In this document: positions 7,915 through 16,314 of the stretch, one piece after another
Position numbering within the stretch: position 1 is the first letter of the stretch
Layout: each line of letters opens with the position of its first letter
Source: JAKEGK01 sp036507695
GTDB lineage: Bacteria > Pseudomonadota > Gammaproteobacteria > SZUA-152
Assembly: GCA_036507695.1 (NCBI GenBank)
Contig: DATCIR010000183.1
Span: 1-23,109, forward strand
Reading direction: 5' to 3'
DNA: 23,109 bases
Notes under the pieces: model-generated
What the model was told of the DNA's origin: nothing
The model's input: the letters and a program-made list of their open reading frames with translations, nothing else
Databases searched by the model: none
Made by a program: the position numbers and the translations under genes

Positions 7915-8475
7915 TTAAGTTTTGGGACCGGTGTGATTGGACAAAGCTTGTAAACGTTTCGCCAGCCGTTTTTCCTTCCGGTCATTCCAGTTCTGCACCA
8001 CTTTCAATCGCCAGAGAGCCCGGACCGCAAGCGTTCCCAAAACGGAACTCACAACGCCAAAAATCAGGCTACCCAGTAAAAACGGTTGCCATACCGTATG
8101 CAGGCTTTGGTTTAACCATTCCATGCTCATTTCAAACTGGATGTTTTTCGGTTCTTCACCCAGTACCCAGGAGCCAACCGAGTAAGCGAGATAAAACAAG
8201 GGCGGCATGGTGAGAGGATTGGTAAGCCATACCAATGCCACGGAAATGGGTAAATTGACCCGGACAAATATCGCAATAATTGCGCTAAGCAACATTTGAA
8301 ATGGAACCGGGATCCATGCAATGAATAATCCAACCGCGAATGCGCCGGAGACGGAGCGGCGGTTCAGGTGTAGCAGATTGGGATCATGTAACAAGGTGCC
8401 GAGTATTTTAAGATTCTTGTGTTCACGGATTTTATCGTGGTGCGGTAAAAAGCGCTTAATAATTCGTTTTGGCAT
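7915..8475 (-). CDS. DUF2062 family membrane protein
   Basis: Protein of 186 residues with a basic N-terminus and hydrophobic segments at about 44-70, 76-105 and 131-155. The FIAWIPVPFQMLLSAIIAIF segment, the NLPISVALVWLTNPLTMPPLFYLAY motif and the basic C-terminal tail are characteristic of DUF2062 proteins. The function is unknown. In gammaproteobacteria this family is recurrently found beside lol or comEC genes. It is on the opposite strand from both neighbours: convergent with lolD (14-base gap) and divergent from comEC (86-base gap). Confidence 0.85.
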   Translation of the reverse strand: MPKRIIKRFLPHHDKIREHKNLKILGTLLHDPNLLHLNRRSVSGAFAVGLFIAWIPVPFQMLLSAIIAIFVRVNLPISVALVWLTNPLTMPPLFYLAYSVGSWVLGEEPKNIQFEMSMEWLNQSLHTVWQPFLLGSLIFGVVSSVLGTLAVRALWRLKVVQNWNDRKEKRLAKRLQALSNHTGPKT

Positions 8476-8561
8476 AGGATGTTACTTTATATACTACTTT
8501 TATAATAAATATTAAAAACTGCTTCGGTCATCGTATCGTATCTTACAACGGATTGTTACTT
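8476..8561. promoter_or_regulatory. Short divergent promoter region between DUF2062 gene and comEC
   Basis: This AT-rich 86-base gap must contain the start signals of both divergent genes. A consensus -10 box TATAAT is present at 8501-8506 reading toward comEC, but I see no convincing -35 at 16-18 bases upstream. Because TATAAT and flanking TTTATA are nearly symmetrical, the direction is uncertain. Confidence 0.35.
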
Positions 8562-10916
8562 ATGATGCAGTTAACAAGTATAGGATTTCTCGTTGGAGTC
8601 CTGGTTTGTCACACACTCGCGGATTTACCCTCGAAGGAATGGGCTTGGCTACTGATAATCATTATCCCATTGGCTTTTTGTTGCAAAATACCGCGGCCAT
8701 TTTTCTTTATTATTATCGGCTTTTTATACTCTGTTTTAATAGCCAATGACAAGATGACCGAGCAAATATTCCCAGACATGGAAGGCAGGGATGTTCTGGT
8801 TACGGGAACTATCGCCACATTGCCAAACAAAACGCCGGAGCGTACGCGCTTTGTGTTACAACTAACGAAATTAAGCGAATTACCAGACATAGAATCCAGT
8901 CAACCTCCCGCAATAAGTAACCGGCCGCCACGGCGAATCCAGTTAAGCTGGTATGCCAGTCCGCCGGATATTGCGATAGGACAACAATGGCAGTTGGTGG
9001 TTCGTTTAAAACGTCCGCATGGGTTCAGCAATCCCGGCGGTTTTGAATACGAAGCGTGGCTGTACCAGCAGGATATCCATGCCACCGGCTATGTCCGGGA
9101 CCATGCCAAGACGCAGTCCCTTAATGTCTTGCGGGGCGTTGATGACAGTTTCTATATCAAGCTTAACCAGTTACGTAGCCGGTTAAGCGAAGCCATTGCC
9201 ACCCAATTGCCGGCAAATCCCGCGGCGGGAATGGTTGCGGCGTTGGTGGTAGGGGACCGGCAAGGCATCGATAGCGAGCAGTGGCGGATATTGACCGGTA
9301 CCGGCACCAACCATTTAATGGCGATCTCCGGTTTACACATTGGCCTGGTTGCCGGGTTGGCTTTCCTGCTGATAAGCCAGCTGTGGCGCCGCCTGCCCAA
9401 CGCCGCCCTTTACCTTGCGACCCCCAAGGCCGCGGCGTCCGGCGCGATCCTGGCTGCACTGGCATATTCAGCGTTAGCGGGATTTGCGTTACCCACGCAA
9501 CGCGCACTCATCATGGTAAGCGTCGCCATGCTGGCGATTTGGTCGCAGCGGCCTATTGTGCCTAGCAAGATACTGGCAATCGCCTTGTTTGCGGTATTAC
9601 TCTATGATCCCGTGGCGGTGATTAGTGGCAGTTTCTGGTTGTCATTCGGCGCGGTGGCGATAATTTTCTATACCATGGTTGGCCGTTTATCCCCGTCCGG
9701 CTGGTGGTGGAAGTGGGGCCGCATCCAATGGATGATTGGCATCGGCCTGGCGCCGATATTGCTGTTCTGGTTCCAGCAGGTGCCCCTGGTTTCGCCTGTC
9801 GCGAATTTGATTGCAGTTCCTTGGGTGAGCTTTATAACAATACCGCTTAGCCTTCTGGGTGGTGGGTTATTACTGTTGTGGCCGGGGCTGGCACAATGGA
9901 TCCTGGTTCTGGCGGCATGGAGCCTGGAATTACTTTGGCCGTTGCTGGACGGATTAAGCCGGCTGGATCAACTATTATGGATAGGGCCGCAACCACCCAC
10001 CTGGACCTTGCTTCCCGCCGGTATCGGCCTGTTGTGGTTGATGGCGCCGAGGGGCGTGCCGGCTCGTTGGGCCGGCGTATTGTGGATGTTGCCCATGGTG
10101 TTTTTCCCTGTACAGCTAATTGAATTCGGTATGGCCCGGTTTACGTTGCTGGACGTGGGACAAGGATTGGCGGCCATCGTGCAGACCGCCCATCATGTCA
10201 TGCTCTACGATAGCGGACCCCGCTATAGTGAACAATTTGAGGCGGGCAGCGCGGTCGTGGTCCCCTATCTACGGAACCAGGGAATTGCGGTGGTCGATCG
10301 GGTCATATTGAGTCACAACGATGTTGACCATATCGGCGGTTATGAGGCAATAAGCCGACAGGTGCCGGTGCGCAATGTGATGCAATCTTCGAACGTTCCG
10401 GTGGTTAGACCCGATGCCGAATTTTGTACAGCCGGTGCGCAATGGCAATGGGATGGCGTCGTTTTCAAGGTATTGCATCCGGCAGCGGATTACCGGGATG
10501 AGCGGGACAACAATATGTCGTGTGTTGTTCAAATATCAACCCAAACCGATAAATTGTTGCTCACGGGTGATATGGAACGTCCGGTTGAGACAGAATTAGT
10601 TAAATATTTTTCCCCCGATGACGACAATCTGAGAGCGGATATTTTGGTTGTGCCCCATCACGGCAGCCGAAGCTCCTCCAGCGAACAGTTTGTGCGGGCG
10701 GTCACACCGAGATATGCTTTGTTTCCGGTAGGCTACAGAAACCGTTTTGGTTTGCCCAAGGGCGACGTGGTGGAGCGATACCAGCGGGTGGGCGCGACAG
10801 CGTTGAACACGGATGCGGCCGGCGCGATCACTTTTTTGCTGGGGACTGGAGAGCTAATGCCCCCAGATTTATACAGAGCGGAGCGCCAGCGCTTCTGGTC
10901 GAAAATAAACCATTAA
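8562..10916 (+). CDS. comEC: DNA uptake channel ComEC/Rec2
   Basis: Inner-membrane channel that carries single-stranded DNA into the cytoplasm during natural transformation. About 784 residues, normal for the family. Order: N-terminal hydrophobic segments, a soluble OB-like DUF4131 region (about 75-190), a multi-helix Competence domain (about 215-480, including NHLMAISGLHIGLVAGLAF), then a metallo-beta-lactamase-like domain with LDVGQG near residue 529, SHNDVDHIGG near 584-593, LLTGDME and VVPHHGSRSSS near 697. The start is taken at ATG 8562 rather than the TTG nine bases earlier, which would lie directly on the only GGA available as a ribosome binding site. The miniature element at 10986 lies 69 bases after the stop. 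Confidence 0.94.
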   Translation: MMQLTSIGFLVGVLVCHTLADLPSKEWAWLLIIIIPLAFCCKIPRPFFFIIIGFLYSVLIANDKMTEQIFPDMEGRDVLVTGTIATLPNKTPERTRFVLQLTKLSELPDIESSQPPAISNRPPRRIQLSWYASPPDIAIGQQWQLVVRLKRPHGFSNPGGFEYEAWLYQQDIHATGYVRDHAKTQSLNVLRGVDDSFYIKLNQLRSRLSEAIATQLPANPAAGMVAALVVGDRQGIDSEQWRILTGTGTNHLMAISGLHIGLVAGLAFLLISQLWRRLPNAALYLATPKAAASGAILAALAYSALAGFALPTQRALIMVSVAMLAIWSQRPIVPSKILAIALFAVLLYDPVAVISGSFWLSFGAVAIIFYTMVGRLSPSGWWWKWGRIQWMIGIGLAPILLFWFQQVPLVSPVANLIAVPWVSFITIPLSLLGGGLLLLWPGLAQWILVLAAWSLELLWPLLDGLSRLDQLLWIGPQPPTWTLLPAGIGLLWLMAPRGVPARWAGVLWMLPMVFFPVQLIEFGMARFTLLDVGQGLAAIVQTAHHVMLYDSGPRYSEQFEAGSAVVVPYLRNQGIAVVDRVILSHNDVDHIGGYEAISRQVPVRNVMQSSNVPVVRPDAEFCTAGAQWQWDGVVFKVLHPAADYRDERDNNMSCVVQISTQTDKLLLTGDMERPVETELVKYFSPDDDNLRADILVVPHHGSRSSSSEQFVRAVTPRYALFPVGYRNRFGLPKGDVVERYQRVGATALNTDAAGAITFLLGTGELMPPDLYRAERQRFWSKINH

Positions 10917-10977
10917 CGATTAATTATTGAGTTTGGCTAATTGCTAACACACTATCAGCGTGTTCAGTACTTTGATA

Positions 10978-10985
10978 CAGTTATC
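10978..10985 (+). repeat. Left target-site duplication of MITE copy 2
   Basis: CAGTTATC immediately precedes the element. The identical 8 bases follow its right end at 11144-11151. This is direct evidence that the element arrived by transposition. Confidence 0.9.
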
Positions 10986-11143
10986 GTAACTACTCACCCG
11001 TGGGCGGCGCCGGTGTCTCCTGCCGGGGGACGCCACAAGTACGTCCCTGTAGGCTCGACTGCGGCCATCCTTGGCCGCAGACGCCCCCGGCAGGAGACAC
11101 CCGCACCGCTTTAACCTATGCTGCGCACGGGGTGAGTAGTTAC
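10986..11143 (-). mobile_element. IS66-type MITE, copy 2 (complete, 158 bp)
   Basis: Complete copy, inverted relative to copies 1 and 3. It begins GTAACTACTCACCC and ends GGGTGAGTAGTTAC: a perfect 14-bp terminal inverted repeat. Perfect 8-bp flanking duplications (CAGTTATC) are present. The interior is a large palindrome: GGTGTCTCCTGCCGGGGG pairs exactly with the matching arm near the other end, enclosing smaller hairpins. No transposase is encoded, so mobility would have to be supplied in trans. GTAA tips and 8-bp duplications are hallmarks of the IS66 family. It lies between comEC and exbB, ending 42 bases before the exbB start codon, so it may affect exbB expression. Confidence 0.9.
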
Positions 11144-11151
11144 CAGTTATC
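11144..11151 (+). repeat. Right target-site duplication of MITE copy 2
   Basis: CAGTTATC directly abuts the right terminal repeat and is identical to 10978-10985. Confidence 0.9.
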
Positions 11152-11185
11152 TAACTTTTCAGTTCACATAAGGAAGGATAAAGCA

Positions 11186-11896
11186 GTGTTTGAAATCGTG
11201 AAAGCGGGTGGATGGGTAATGATCCCCATTATTCTGTGCTCCATTGTGGCGGTGGCTATTATTGGAGAGCGGCTCTGGGCGTTACAGCGCAAGAAAGTCA
11301 TTCCAAAACATTTAGTGGCGCAGATCTGGCACTGGTACAGCACCGGGCAACTTAAGGAAGAGCAAATCACCCAGATCCGAAAAAGCTCGCCGTTAGGGCG
11401 TGTGCTCGCAGCCGGGCTGAGCAACATGAATCACAGCCGGGACGTGATGAAAGAAAGTATTGAAGAAATCGGGCGTCACGAAGTGCATGAGTTGGAGCGC
11501 TACCTCAATTCCCTCGGCACTATCGCGGCGATTACCCCATTGCTTGGCTTGTTTGGTACAGTTATTGGCATGATCGAGGTGTTCAGTGTCATTACCACGC
11601 AAGGGGTTGGTAATCCAACCGTACTGTCCGGTGGTATATCAGTTGCGCTGATTACCACCGCTGCCGGTTTGTCCGTCGCGATTCCCAGCTTAATGTTCTA
11701 TCGTTATTTACGCGGCCGGGTGGAAGAATTGGTCGTTAGCATGGAAGCCGAAGCCATCAAGCTGGTTGAAGTGATTCATGGGGAGCGGGAGAGCGATGAT
11801 TCTGCCACGAAGCAAACCCAAAGACCTGCCGCGGCCAAACCCAGCCTGCGGCCGGGCGGTGCCGGTACCAGCGTGAAAGCAGGTGGTGCCAAGTGA
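11186..11896 (+). CDS. exbB: MotA/TolQ/ExbB proton channel protein
   Basis: Inner-membrane subunit of a TonB-type energising motor, 236 residues. Helices are at about 11-31, 112-135 and 147-173. The last two contain GLFGTVIGMIEVF (with Glu131) and GGISVALITTAAGLSVAIP, the proton-channel signature region. The C-terminal 35 residues are Ala/Pro/Gly/Lys-rich and probably disordered. The start is GTG 11186, with AAGGAAGGA upstream. A longer in-frame reading from 11000 is rejected because it would translate the miniature element. The stop overlaps exbD by four bases (GTGA). No tonB is in the window; the partner could be an unlinked TonB. Assignment as ExbB rather than TolQ rests on the paired exbD and the lack of tolRAB. 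Confidence 0.92.
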   Translation: MFEIVKAGGWVMIPIILCSIVAVAIIGERLWALQRKKVIPKHLVAQIWHWYSTGQLKEEQITQIRKSSPLGRVLAAGLSNMNHSRDVMKESIEEIGRHEVHELERYLNSLGTIAAITPLLGLFGTVIGMIEVFSVITTQGVGNPTVLSGGISVALITTAAGLSVAIPSLMFYRYLRGRVEELVVSMEAEAIKLVEVIHGERESDDSATKQTQRPAAAKPSLRPGGAGTSVKAGGAK

Positions 11897-12315
11897 ATAT
11901 GCTGAAAAACAGGAAAGAAGAACTTGATGTCAACATGACACCGCTGATTGATGTCGTATTCCTACTGTTAATTTTCTTCATGGTGTCGACAACATTTGAC
12001 AGGGAATCCAAAATCGACGTGACATTACCACAAGCGGCAGTCGAAGCACCTAATCAACAAAATGAGATTATCGAGATTACTATCAGTTCCGACGGGATGT
12101 TTTATATTAACGGCAAACGTGTCATCAACAAACAAATCACCACCTTAAAACAAGCCCTTTTGAAAGTGGCCAACGGCCGTGAAGACCCCCCCATTCTCAT
12201 CAGTGCCGACGCAAAAGCCACCCACCAATCGGTTGTTACGGTAATGGATGCCGCGCGCCAGCTGGGTTTTGTACATCTGAGTTTCGCCACTTCTCAAATC
12301 AGCGAATCACAATAA
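11893..12315 (+). CDS. exbD: ExbD/TolR-type motor subunit
   Basis: Single-span inner-membrane protein of 140 residues that works with ExbB. Cytoplasmic N-terminus, then NMTPLIDVVFLLLIFFMVST with the essential membrane Asp20, then a periplasmic domain including the family motif DAKATHQSVVTVMDAARQLG. The start is taken as GTG 11893, which overlaps the exbB stop, because AGGTGG lies eight bases upstream. The ATG at 11899 is an alternative, only two residues shorter. It is the last gene of the exbBD unit: a stem-loop and a promoter-like sequence follow before msbA. Confidence 0.93.
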   Translation: MNMLKNRKEELDVNMTPLIDVVFLLLIFFMVSTTFDRESKIDVTLPQAAVEAPNQQNEIIEITISSDGMFYINGKRVINKQITTLKQALLKVANGREDPPILISADAKATHQSVVTVMDAARQLGFVHLSFATSQISESQ

Positions 12316-12338
12316 TTTTCTACTAGCATTGAGTTCGA

Positions 12339-12362
12339 TGACGGCAACGCTAGTTGCCGTCA
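12339..12362 (+). terminator. Perfect 10-bp stem-loop after exbD
   Basis: TGACGGCAAC pairs exactly with GTTGCCGTCA around the loop GCTA, 24 bases after the exbD stop. No T-run follows, so it is not a textbook intrinsic terminator. It could protect the exbBD mRNA 3' end, act with Rho, or be a protein-binding palindrome upstream of the msbA promoter. Confidence 0.45.
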
Positions 12363-12394
12363 GCCATACCGCAAAACAACCTCATAATCCATTT

Positions 12395-12421
12395 TTGTTA
12401 CACCCCGGTACACGCTATAAT
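12395..12421 (+). promoter_or_regulatory. Likely msbA promoter
   Basis: A perfect -10 box TATAAT lies at 12416-12421, with TTGTTA (4 of 6 matches to the -35 consensus) at 12395-12400; the 15-base spacing is short. Transcription from it would give an untranslated leader of about 35 bases before the msbA ATG at 12463. It would start the msbA-lpxK-trm112-kdsB block separately from exbBD. Confidence 0.55.
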
Positions 12422-12462
12422 GCGTACCTGACAAGCGTACCAGCGATTCATTGTATTCACCT

Positions 12463-14256
12463 ATGCCCGATACCAAACACCAGGAAACCAATCCGGAAAT
12501 TGTGAGACGGTTTCTGCGTTACATGCTGCCCTATAGCTGGGGTTTTGCAATTGCAGTCATCGGTATGGCAATGACAGCCGCCACCGAAGCCAGCCTGGCC
12601 GCGATCCTTAAACCGCTACTCGATGGTGGTTTTGTGGAACAAGATCCCAACATCGTTCGCTGGCTACCCTTTGCCTTGTTGGGAATTGCATTGTTGCGCG
12701 GCGTTGGCGGGTTTACTTCAAGTTATTATATGACGTGGGTATCACGTAGCGTTGTGCGGGATATGCGGCGGCAAATTTTCGCACACATGATGGATTTACC
12801 GGCGCGATTTTTCGATACCAGTTCCTCAGGGCATTTGGCCTCGAAGTTTATTTATGATGTCGAACAGGTGGCGGCCGCGTCCGTCAGTGCTATTACAACC
12901 ATTGTGCGCGACAGCTTGACCCTGCTTGGGCTTATCGGCTGGATGTTGTACCTGAACTGGAAATTGACCATGGTATTTGTTGCGGTTGCCCCGCTGATCA
13001 CCTTCCTGGTGACGTTTGTGAGCAAGCGGTTCAGGAAACTGAGCCGGCGTATACAACATTCCATGGGTAGTGTTACACATTCGGCACAGCAGGTTGTCCA
13101 GGGACAGCGTGTGATCAAGATTTTTAACGGTAAACTACAGGAACTCGAATCATTTCATCAAATCAACGAACACAACCGCAAGCAACATCTGAAACTGGCC
13201 GCCACATCGGCTGCCAATGTGCCGATCAACCAGTTTCTGGCTTCCGTGGCGTTGGCGTTTATCATTTATATCGCCACCAGTGATGTGCTGCTCAATACAC
13301 CGTCCGTAGGCGAGTTTACGTCGTTTATCACAGCGGCCATGTTATTGTTGCCGCCACTCAAACGCTTAAATGAAGTGGTAGTCAACTGGCAACGCGGCAT
13401 GGCGGCGGCACAAAGCGTATTTGAACTGCTGGATGAGCCGCCGGAGCCAGATGAAGGTACAACGCGGGTAATACGCGTCAAGGGCGAAATCGAATACCGT
13501 GACGTGAGTTTTAATTACAGTAATGAGCGTCACCCCGCGCTGAGCAATATCAGTTTCAAAGCGCACGCCGGAGAAACCGTGGCTATCGTTGGCCGTTCCG
13601 GCAGTGGTAAATCGACACTGGTCAATCTCTTGCCGCGCTTTTATGATTTTCAACAAGGCGTGATATCCATTGACGGTATTCCGATCAAAGATATCAGGCT
13701 GGATGATTTGCGGCAGCAAATTGCCTTGGTAAGCCAGGAGGTCACCTTGTTTAATGACACGGTGGCCAACAACATCGCATATGGTATCTGCAAGAATGCG
13801 TCCATGGATGAAGTCGTGCATGCTGCCGAGGCTGCGCATGCGATGGAATTTATCAATGAGTTGCCGGATGGCATTAATACCGTGGTCGGTGATAAAGGTA
13901 TGCTGATTTCCGGCGGGCAACGTCAGCGGCTTGCCATTGCCCGCGCGATTTTAAAAGATGCCCCGATCCTGATTCTCGACGAGGCAACCTCGGCATTGGA
14001 TACCCAATCTGAACGGTATATTCAGGATGCGCTGGAAAAGCTCATGGCCGGACGCACCACCCTGGTTATCGCGCATCGATTATCAACCATCGAAAACGCC
14101 GACAAGATTCTTGTGATGCATGATGGAAAAATCGTGGAAGAAGGTAATCACAGTGGTTTGCTTGCCAGCGGCGGACACTATGCGGCATTGCATAATATGC
14201 AGTTCCGTGACGCCTCAAATGGGCAAAACAGTTCATCAGTAATACACGGCGAATAA
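12463..14256 (+). CDS. msbA: Lipid A export ABC transporter MsbA
   Basis: Homodimeric inner-membrane flippase for lipid A-core, 597 residues, transmembrane domain fused to ATPase. The membrane part spans about residues 20-310 (ILKPLLDGGFVEQ is a recognisable MsbA motif). The nucleotide-binding domain has Walker A GRSGSGKST (about 377-385), signature SGGQRQRLAIARAI (about 483-496), Walker B ILILDEATSALD and switch His in VIAHRLST. The start is taken as ATG 12463; an in-frame TTG 12 bases upstream is possible, and neither has a clear Shine-Dalgarno. Direct linkage to lpxK (11-base gap) supports MsbA over other exporters of this fold. Confidence 0.95.
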   Translation: MPDTKHQETNPEIVRRFLRYMLPYSWGFAIAVIGMAMTAATEASLAAILKPLLDGGFVEQDPNIVRWLPFALLGIALLRGVGGFTSSYYMTWVSRSVVRDMRRQIFAHMMDLPARFFDTSSSGHLASKFIYDVEQVAAASVSAITTIVRDSLTLLGLIGWMLYLNWKLTMVFVAVAPLITFLVTFVSKRFRKLSRRIQHSMGSVTHSAQQVVQGQRVIKIFNGKLQELESFHQINEHNRKQHLKLAATSAANVPINQFLASVALAFIIYIATSDVLLNTPSVGEFTSFITAAMLLLPPLKRLNEVVVNWQRGMAAAQSVFELLDEPPEPDEGTTRVIRVKGEIEYRDVSFNYSNERHPALSNISFKAHAGETVAIVGRSGSGKSTLVNLLPRFYDFQQGVISIDGIPIKDIRLDDLRQQIALVSQEVTLFNDTVANNIAYGICKNASMDEVVHAAEAAHAMEFINELPDGINTVVGDKGMLISGGQRQRLAIARAILKDAPILILDEATSALDTQSERYIQDALEKLMAGRTTLVIAHRLSTIENADKILVMHDGKIVEEGNHSGLLASGGHYAALHNMQFRDASNGQNSSSVIHGE

Positions 14257-14267
14257 ATAACGAATAG

Positions 14268-15269
14268 ATGCTAGCGCAGATTATACAGCGTAGTTGGTAT
14301 CGAAAATCCGGTTTAATCACCTTATTGTTATTGCCTTTGAGCGCCGTTTTCTGTGCGATTTCACAGCTGCGGCGTTTTCTCTACAGAAACAATATACTTC
14401 AATCCAGCCGTATGCCGGTACCGGTCATCGTCGTGGGGAACATCACGGTGGGAGGCGCTGGAAAAACCCCCTTGGTCATTGCCATAACCCAGTACTTGAA
14501 AGCCAATGGTTTTCATCCCGGAGTCATTAGCCGTGGTTATGGCGGGAAGTCCGTGAAGTGGCCGCAAGCGGTGACCGTCGAGTCAGACCCGGTCCTGGTT
14601 GGTGATGAGCCGGTGTTGATTGCCAACCGCTGCCGTTGTCCGGTCAGTGTCGGGCCGGATCGGGTCGCCGCGGCGCGTAGCTTACTGGCAGCACACCCCT
14701 GTAATATTATAATTTCCGATGACGGCATGCAGCATTATGCATTGGCGCGGGATATTGAGATTGCCGTGATCGATGGGGTCAGGCGCCTGGGCAATAACTT
14801 GTGTCTTCCCGCGGGACCACTCAGGGAGTTGTCATCAAGATTAAAAAGTGTCGATTTGATAGTAGCCAATGGTAGAGCGCGAAGCAGCGAATATTCGATG
14901 GAACTCAAATCGTATGCCTTTCAGGGTGTCAATGATGCGGCGAAGCTTAAATCCCTCAATGAGTTTGAGGGGAGGCAGGTGGAAGCGGTGTCAGGCATTG
15001 GCAACAACGAGCGGTTTTTTCAGCAATTGCAGGCATTAGCTATCCGAATTAACAAACATCCTTTTTCCGATCATTATCAGTTCCGGCTTAAGGATTTACT
15101 GTTTAATGGCGGAAACCCGATTCTAATGACGGAAAAAGATGCGGTAAAATGTAAAAAGTTCCCGCTGCACGATACATGGTATCTTCGGGTGGATGCGCTG
15201 TTGGAAAACCGATTTTATGAACAACTGAATACTCAACTCACGAATCTATTAGGAAAACACAATGGATAG
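14268..15269 (+). CDS. lpxK: Tetraacyldisaccharide 4'-kinase LpxK
   Basis: Membrane-associated kinase that phosphorylates the 4' position of the lipid A disaccharide precursor. 333 residues, the normal length. It has an N-terminal hydrophobic segment (about 14-34), the unusual Walker A VGNITVGGAGKT (56-67), VISRGYGG, VGDEPVLIA, IISDDGMQHYALARDIEIAVIDG (family motif with DDGxQH) and LTEKDAVKC-like LMTEKDAVK near the C-terminus. It follows msbA by 11 bases and its last eight bases overlap the next gene, so it is part of a tight lipid A/Kdo operon. Confidence 0.96.
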   Translation: MLAQIIQRSWYRKSGLITLLLLPLSAVFCAISQLRRFLYRNNILQSSRMPVPVIVVGNITVGGAGKTPLVIAITQYLKANGFHPGVISRGYGGKSVKWPQAVTVESDPVLVGDEPVLIANRCRCPVSVGPDRVAAARSLLAAHPCNIIISDDGMQHYALARDIEIAVIDGVRRLGNNLCLPAGPLRELSSRLKSVDLIVANGRARSSEYSMELKSYAFQGVNDAAKLKSLNEFEGRQVEAVSGIGNNERFFQQLQALAIRINKHPFSDHYQFRLKDLLFNGGNPILMTEKDAVKCKKFPLHDTWYLRVDALLENRFYEQLNTQLTNLLGKHNG

Positions 15270-15444
15270 GAAATTATTGGATGTTTTGGTGTGTCCGGTA
15301 TGTAAAGGCCCGCTGGTTTACGTGAAAGACGCCAATGAATTGATCTGCAAGGGCGATCGTCTGGCGTATCCTGTTAAAGACGATATTCCCATTATGCTGG
15401 AAGAAGAAGCCAGGGAACTGGCGCCGGACGAGGAAGTCAGCTAG
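15262..15444 (+). CDS. Trm112-like / YcaR-type small zinc-ribbon-like protein
   Basis: Protein of 60 residues matching the Trm112-like family (YcaR in E. coli): LLDVLVCPVCKGPL, then ELICKGDRLAYPVKDDIPIMLEEEARE. Only three of the typical metal-ligand-type cysteines are seen (CPVC and LIC), as in many bacterial members. Its position between lpxK and kdsB is conserved in gammaproteobacteria. Bacterial function is not established; the eukaryotic relatives activate methyltransferases. Its start lies within lpxK, and its stop TAG shares one base with the kdsB GTG start. Confidence 0.9.
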   Translation: MDRKLLDVLVCPVCKGPLVYVKDANELICKGDRLAYPVKDDIPIMLEEEARELAPDEEVS

Positions 15445-16226
15445 TGTCGTTTATTGTCGTCATACCTGCGCGTTATGCTTCGACCCGCTTGCCCGGAAAA
15501 TTATTAATGGAGCTGGCGGGAAAGCCAATACTGCAACACGTCTATGAACGGGCAACGCAGAGCAGGGCGGAGCGGATTGTTGTCGCGACAGATAGTCCGG
15601 AAATCATCACCGTGGCGCAAAAATTTTCCACGGATGTCGTGTTGACGTCGAAGGAGCATCATTCTGGTACCGACCGCATCGCGGAAGTGGTGGAAAAGTA
15701 TCAGTGGCCGGATGACACGTTGATTGTCAATGTGCAGGGTGATGAACCATTGATTGCGCCGGAAAACATCAATCAAGTGGCGGAAAATCTCCGGCATCAC
15801 CGTGATGCCAGTATCGCGACATTGTGTACCGTAATGGATAACCCGGAAGAAGTGCTGAATCCGAACATGGTAAAAGTGGTGACTGACGACCAAGGTTACG
15901 CGTTGTATTTCAGCAGGGCGCCCATTCCCTGGGACCGAGAGCAGTTTGCCGGACTGTATCGCGAGCCCACCAAGCCCGGGAACCTGCCGCAACTTCGCAG
16001 CGTCTACTATTGTCATATGGGTATTTACGCCTATCGGGCGAGGTTTTTAAAATCCTATGTCCGTATGCCGCAAAGCCCGTTGGAAAAAACCGAAGCGCTG
16101 GAGCAACTGCGTGCGTTAAGCAATGGCTATAAAATTCACGTAGAGACGGCCCGGTGTGGCAAATCAATAGGGGTTGACACCCTGGATGACTACCAAAGAA
16201 TAAAAGATATGATAGAGCGCTGCTGA
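15444..16226 (+). CDS. kdsB: CMP-Kdo synthetase KdsB
   Basis: 3-deoxy-manno-octulosonate cytidylyltransferase, a cytosolic enzyme that activates Kdo with CTP for attachment to lipid A. 260 residues. Nucleotide-binding motif PARYASTRLPGK (8-19) and the following LAGKPILQHVYERA, RIVVATDSPEI, HHSGTDRIAEV, VNVQGDEPLI and LEKTEALEQLRAL are family hallmarks. The GTG start shares its first base with the preceding stop. A stop is followed by an 88-base gap to the phosphatase gene. Confidence 0.96.
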   Translation: MSFIVVIPARYASTRLPGKLLMELAGKPILQHVYERATQSRAERIVVATDSPEIITVAQKFSTDVVLTSKEHHSGTDRIAEVVEKYQWPDDTLIVNVQGDEPLIAPENINQVAENLRHHRDASIATLCTVMDNPEEVLNPNMVKVVTDDQGYALYFSRAPIPWDREQFAGLYREPTKPGNLPQLRSVYYCHMGIYAYRARFLKSYVRMPQSPLEKTEALEQLRALSNGYKIHVETARCGKSIGVDTLDDYQRIKDMIERC

Positions 16227-16314
16227 TTATTGGTGGCTACTGCTGTAATGAATTCCATAGAGTCGTACGATGTTACCCAGATTTTTTAAAAGATCCCGTC
16301 CCAAGGAGTTACTG

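Noticed and set aside
11000..11185. In-frame 62-residue N-terminal extension of exbB
   Set aside because: It is the translation of the miniature element. ExbB homology begins at the GTG 11186, which has its own strong ribosome binding site.
13366..13920. 184-codon minus-strand frame
   Set aside because: Lies wholly inside msbA opposite strongly conserved ATPase motifs; a shadow of that gene.
15504..16016. 170-codon minus-strand frame
   Set aside because: Antisense shadow within kdsB; no start signals or family match.
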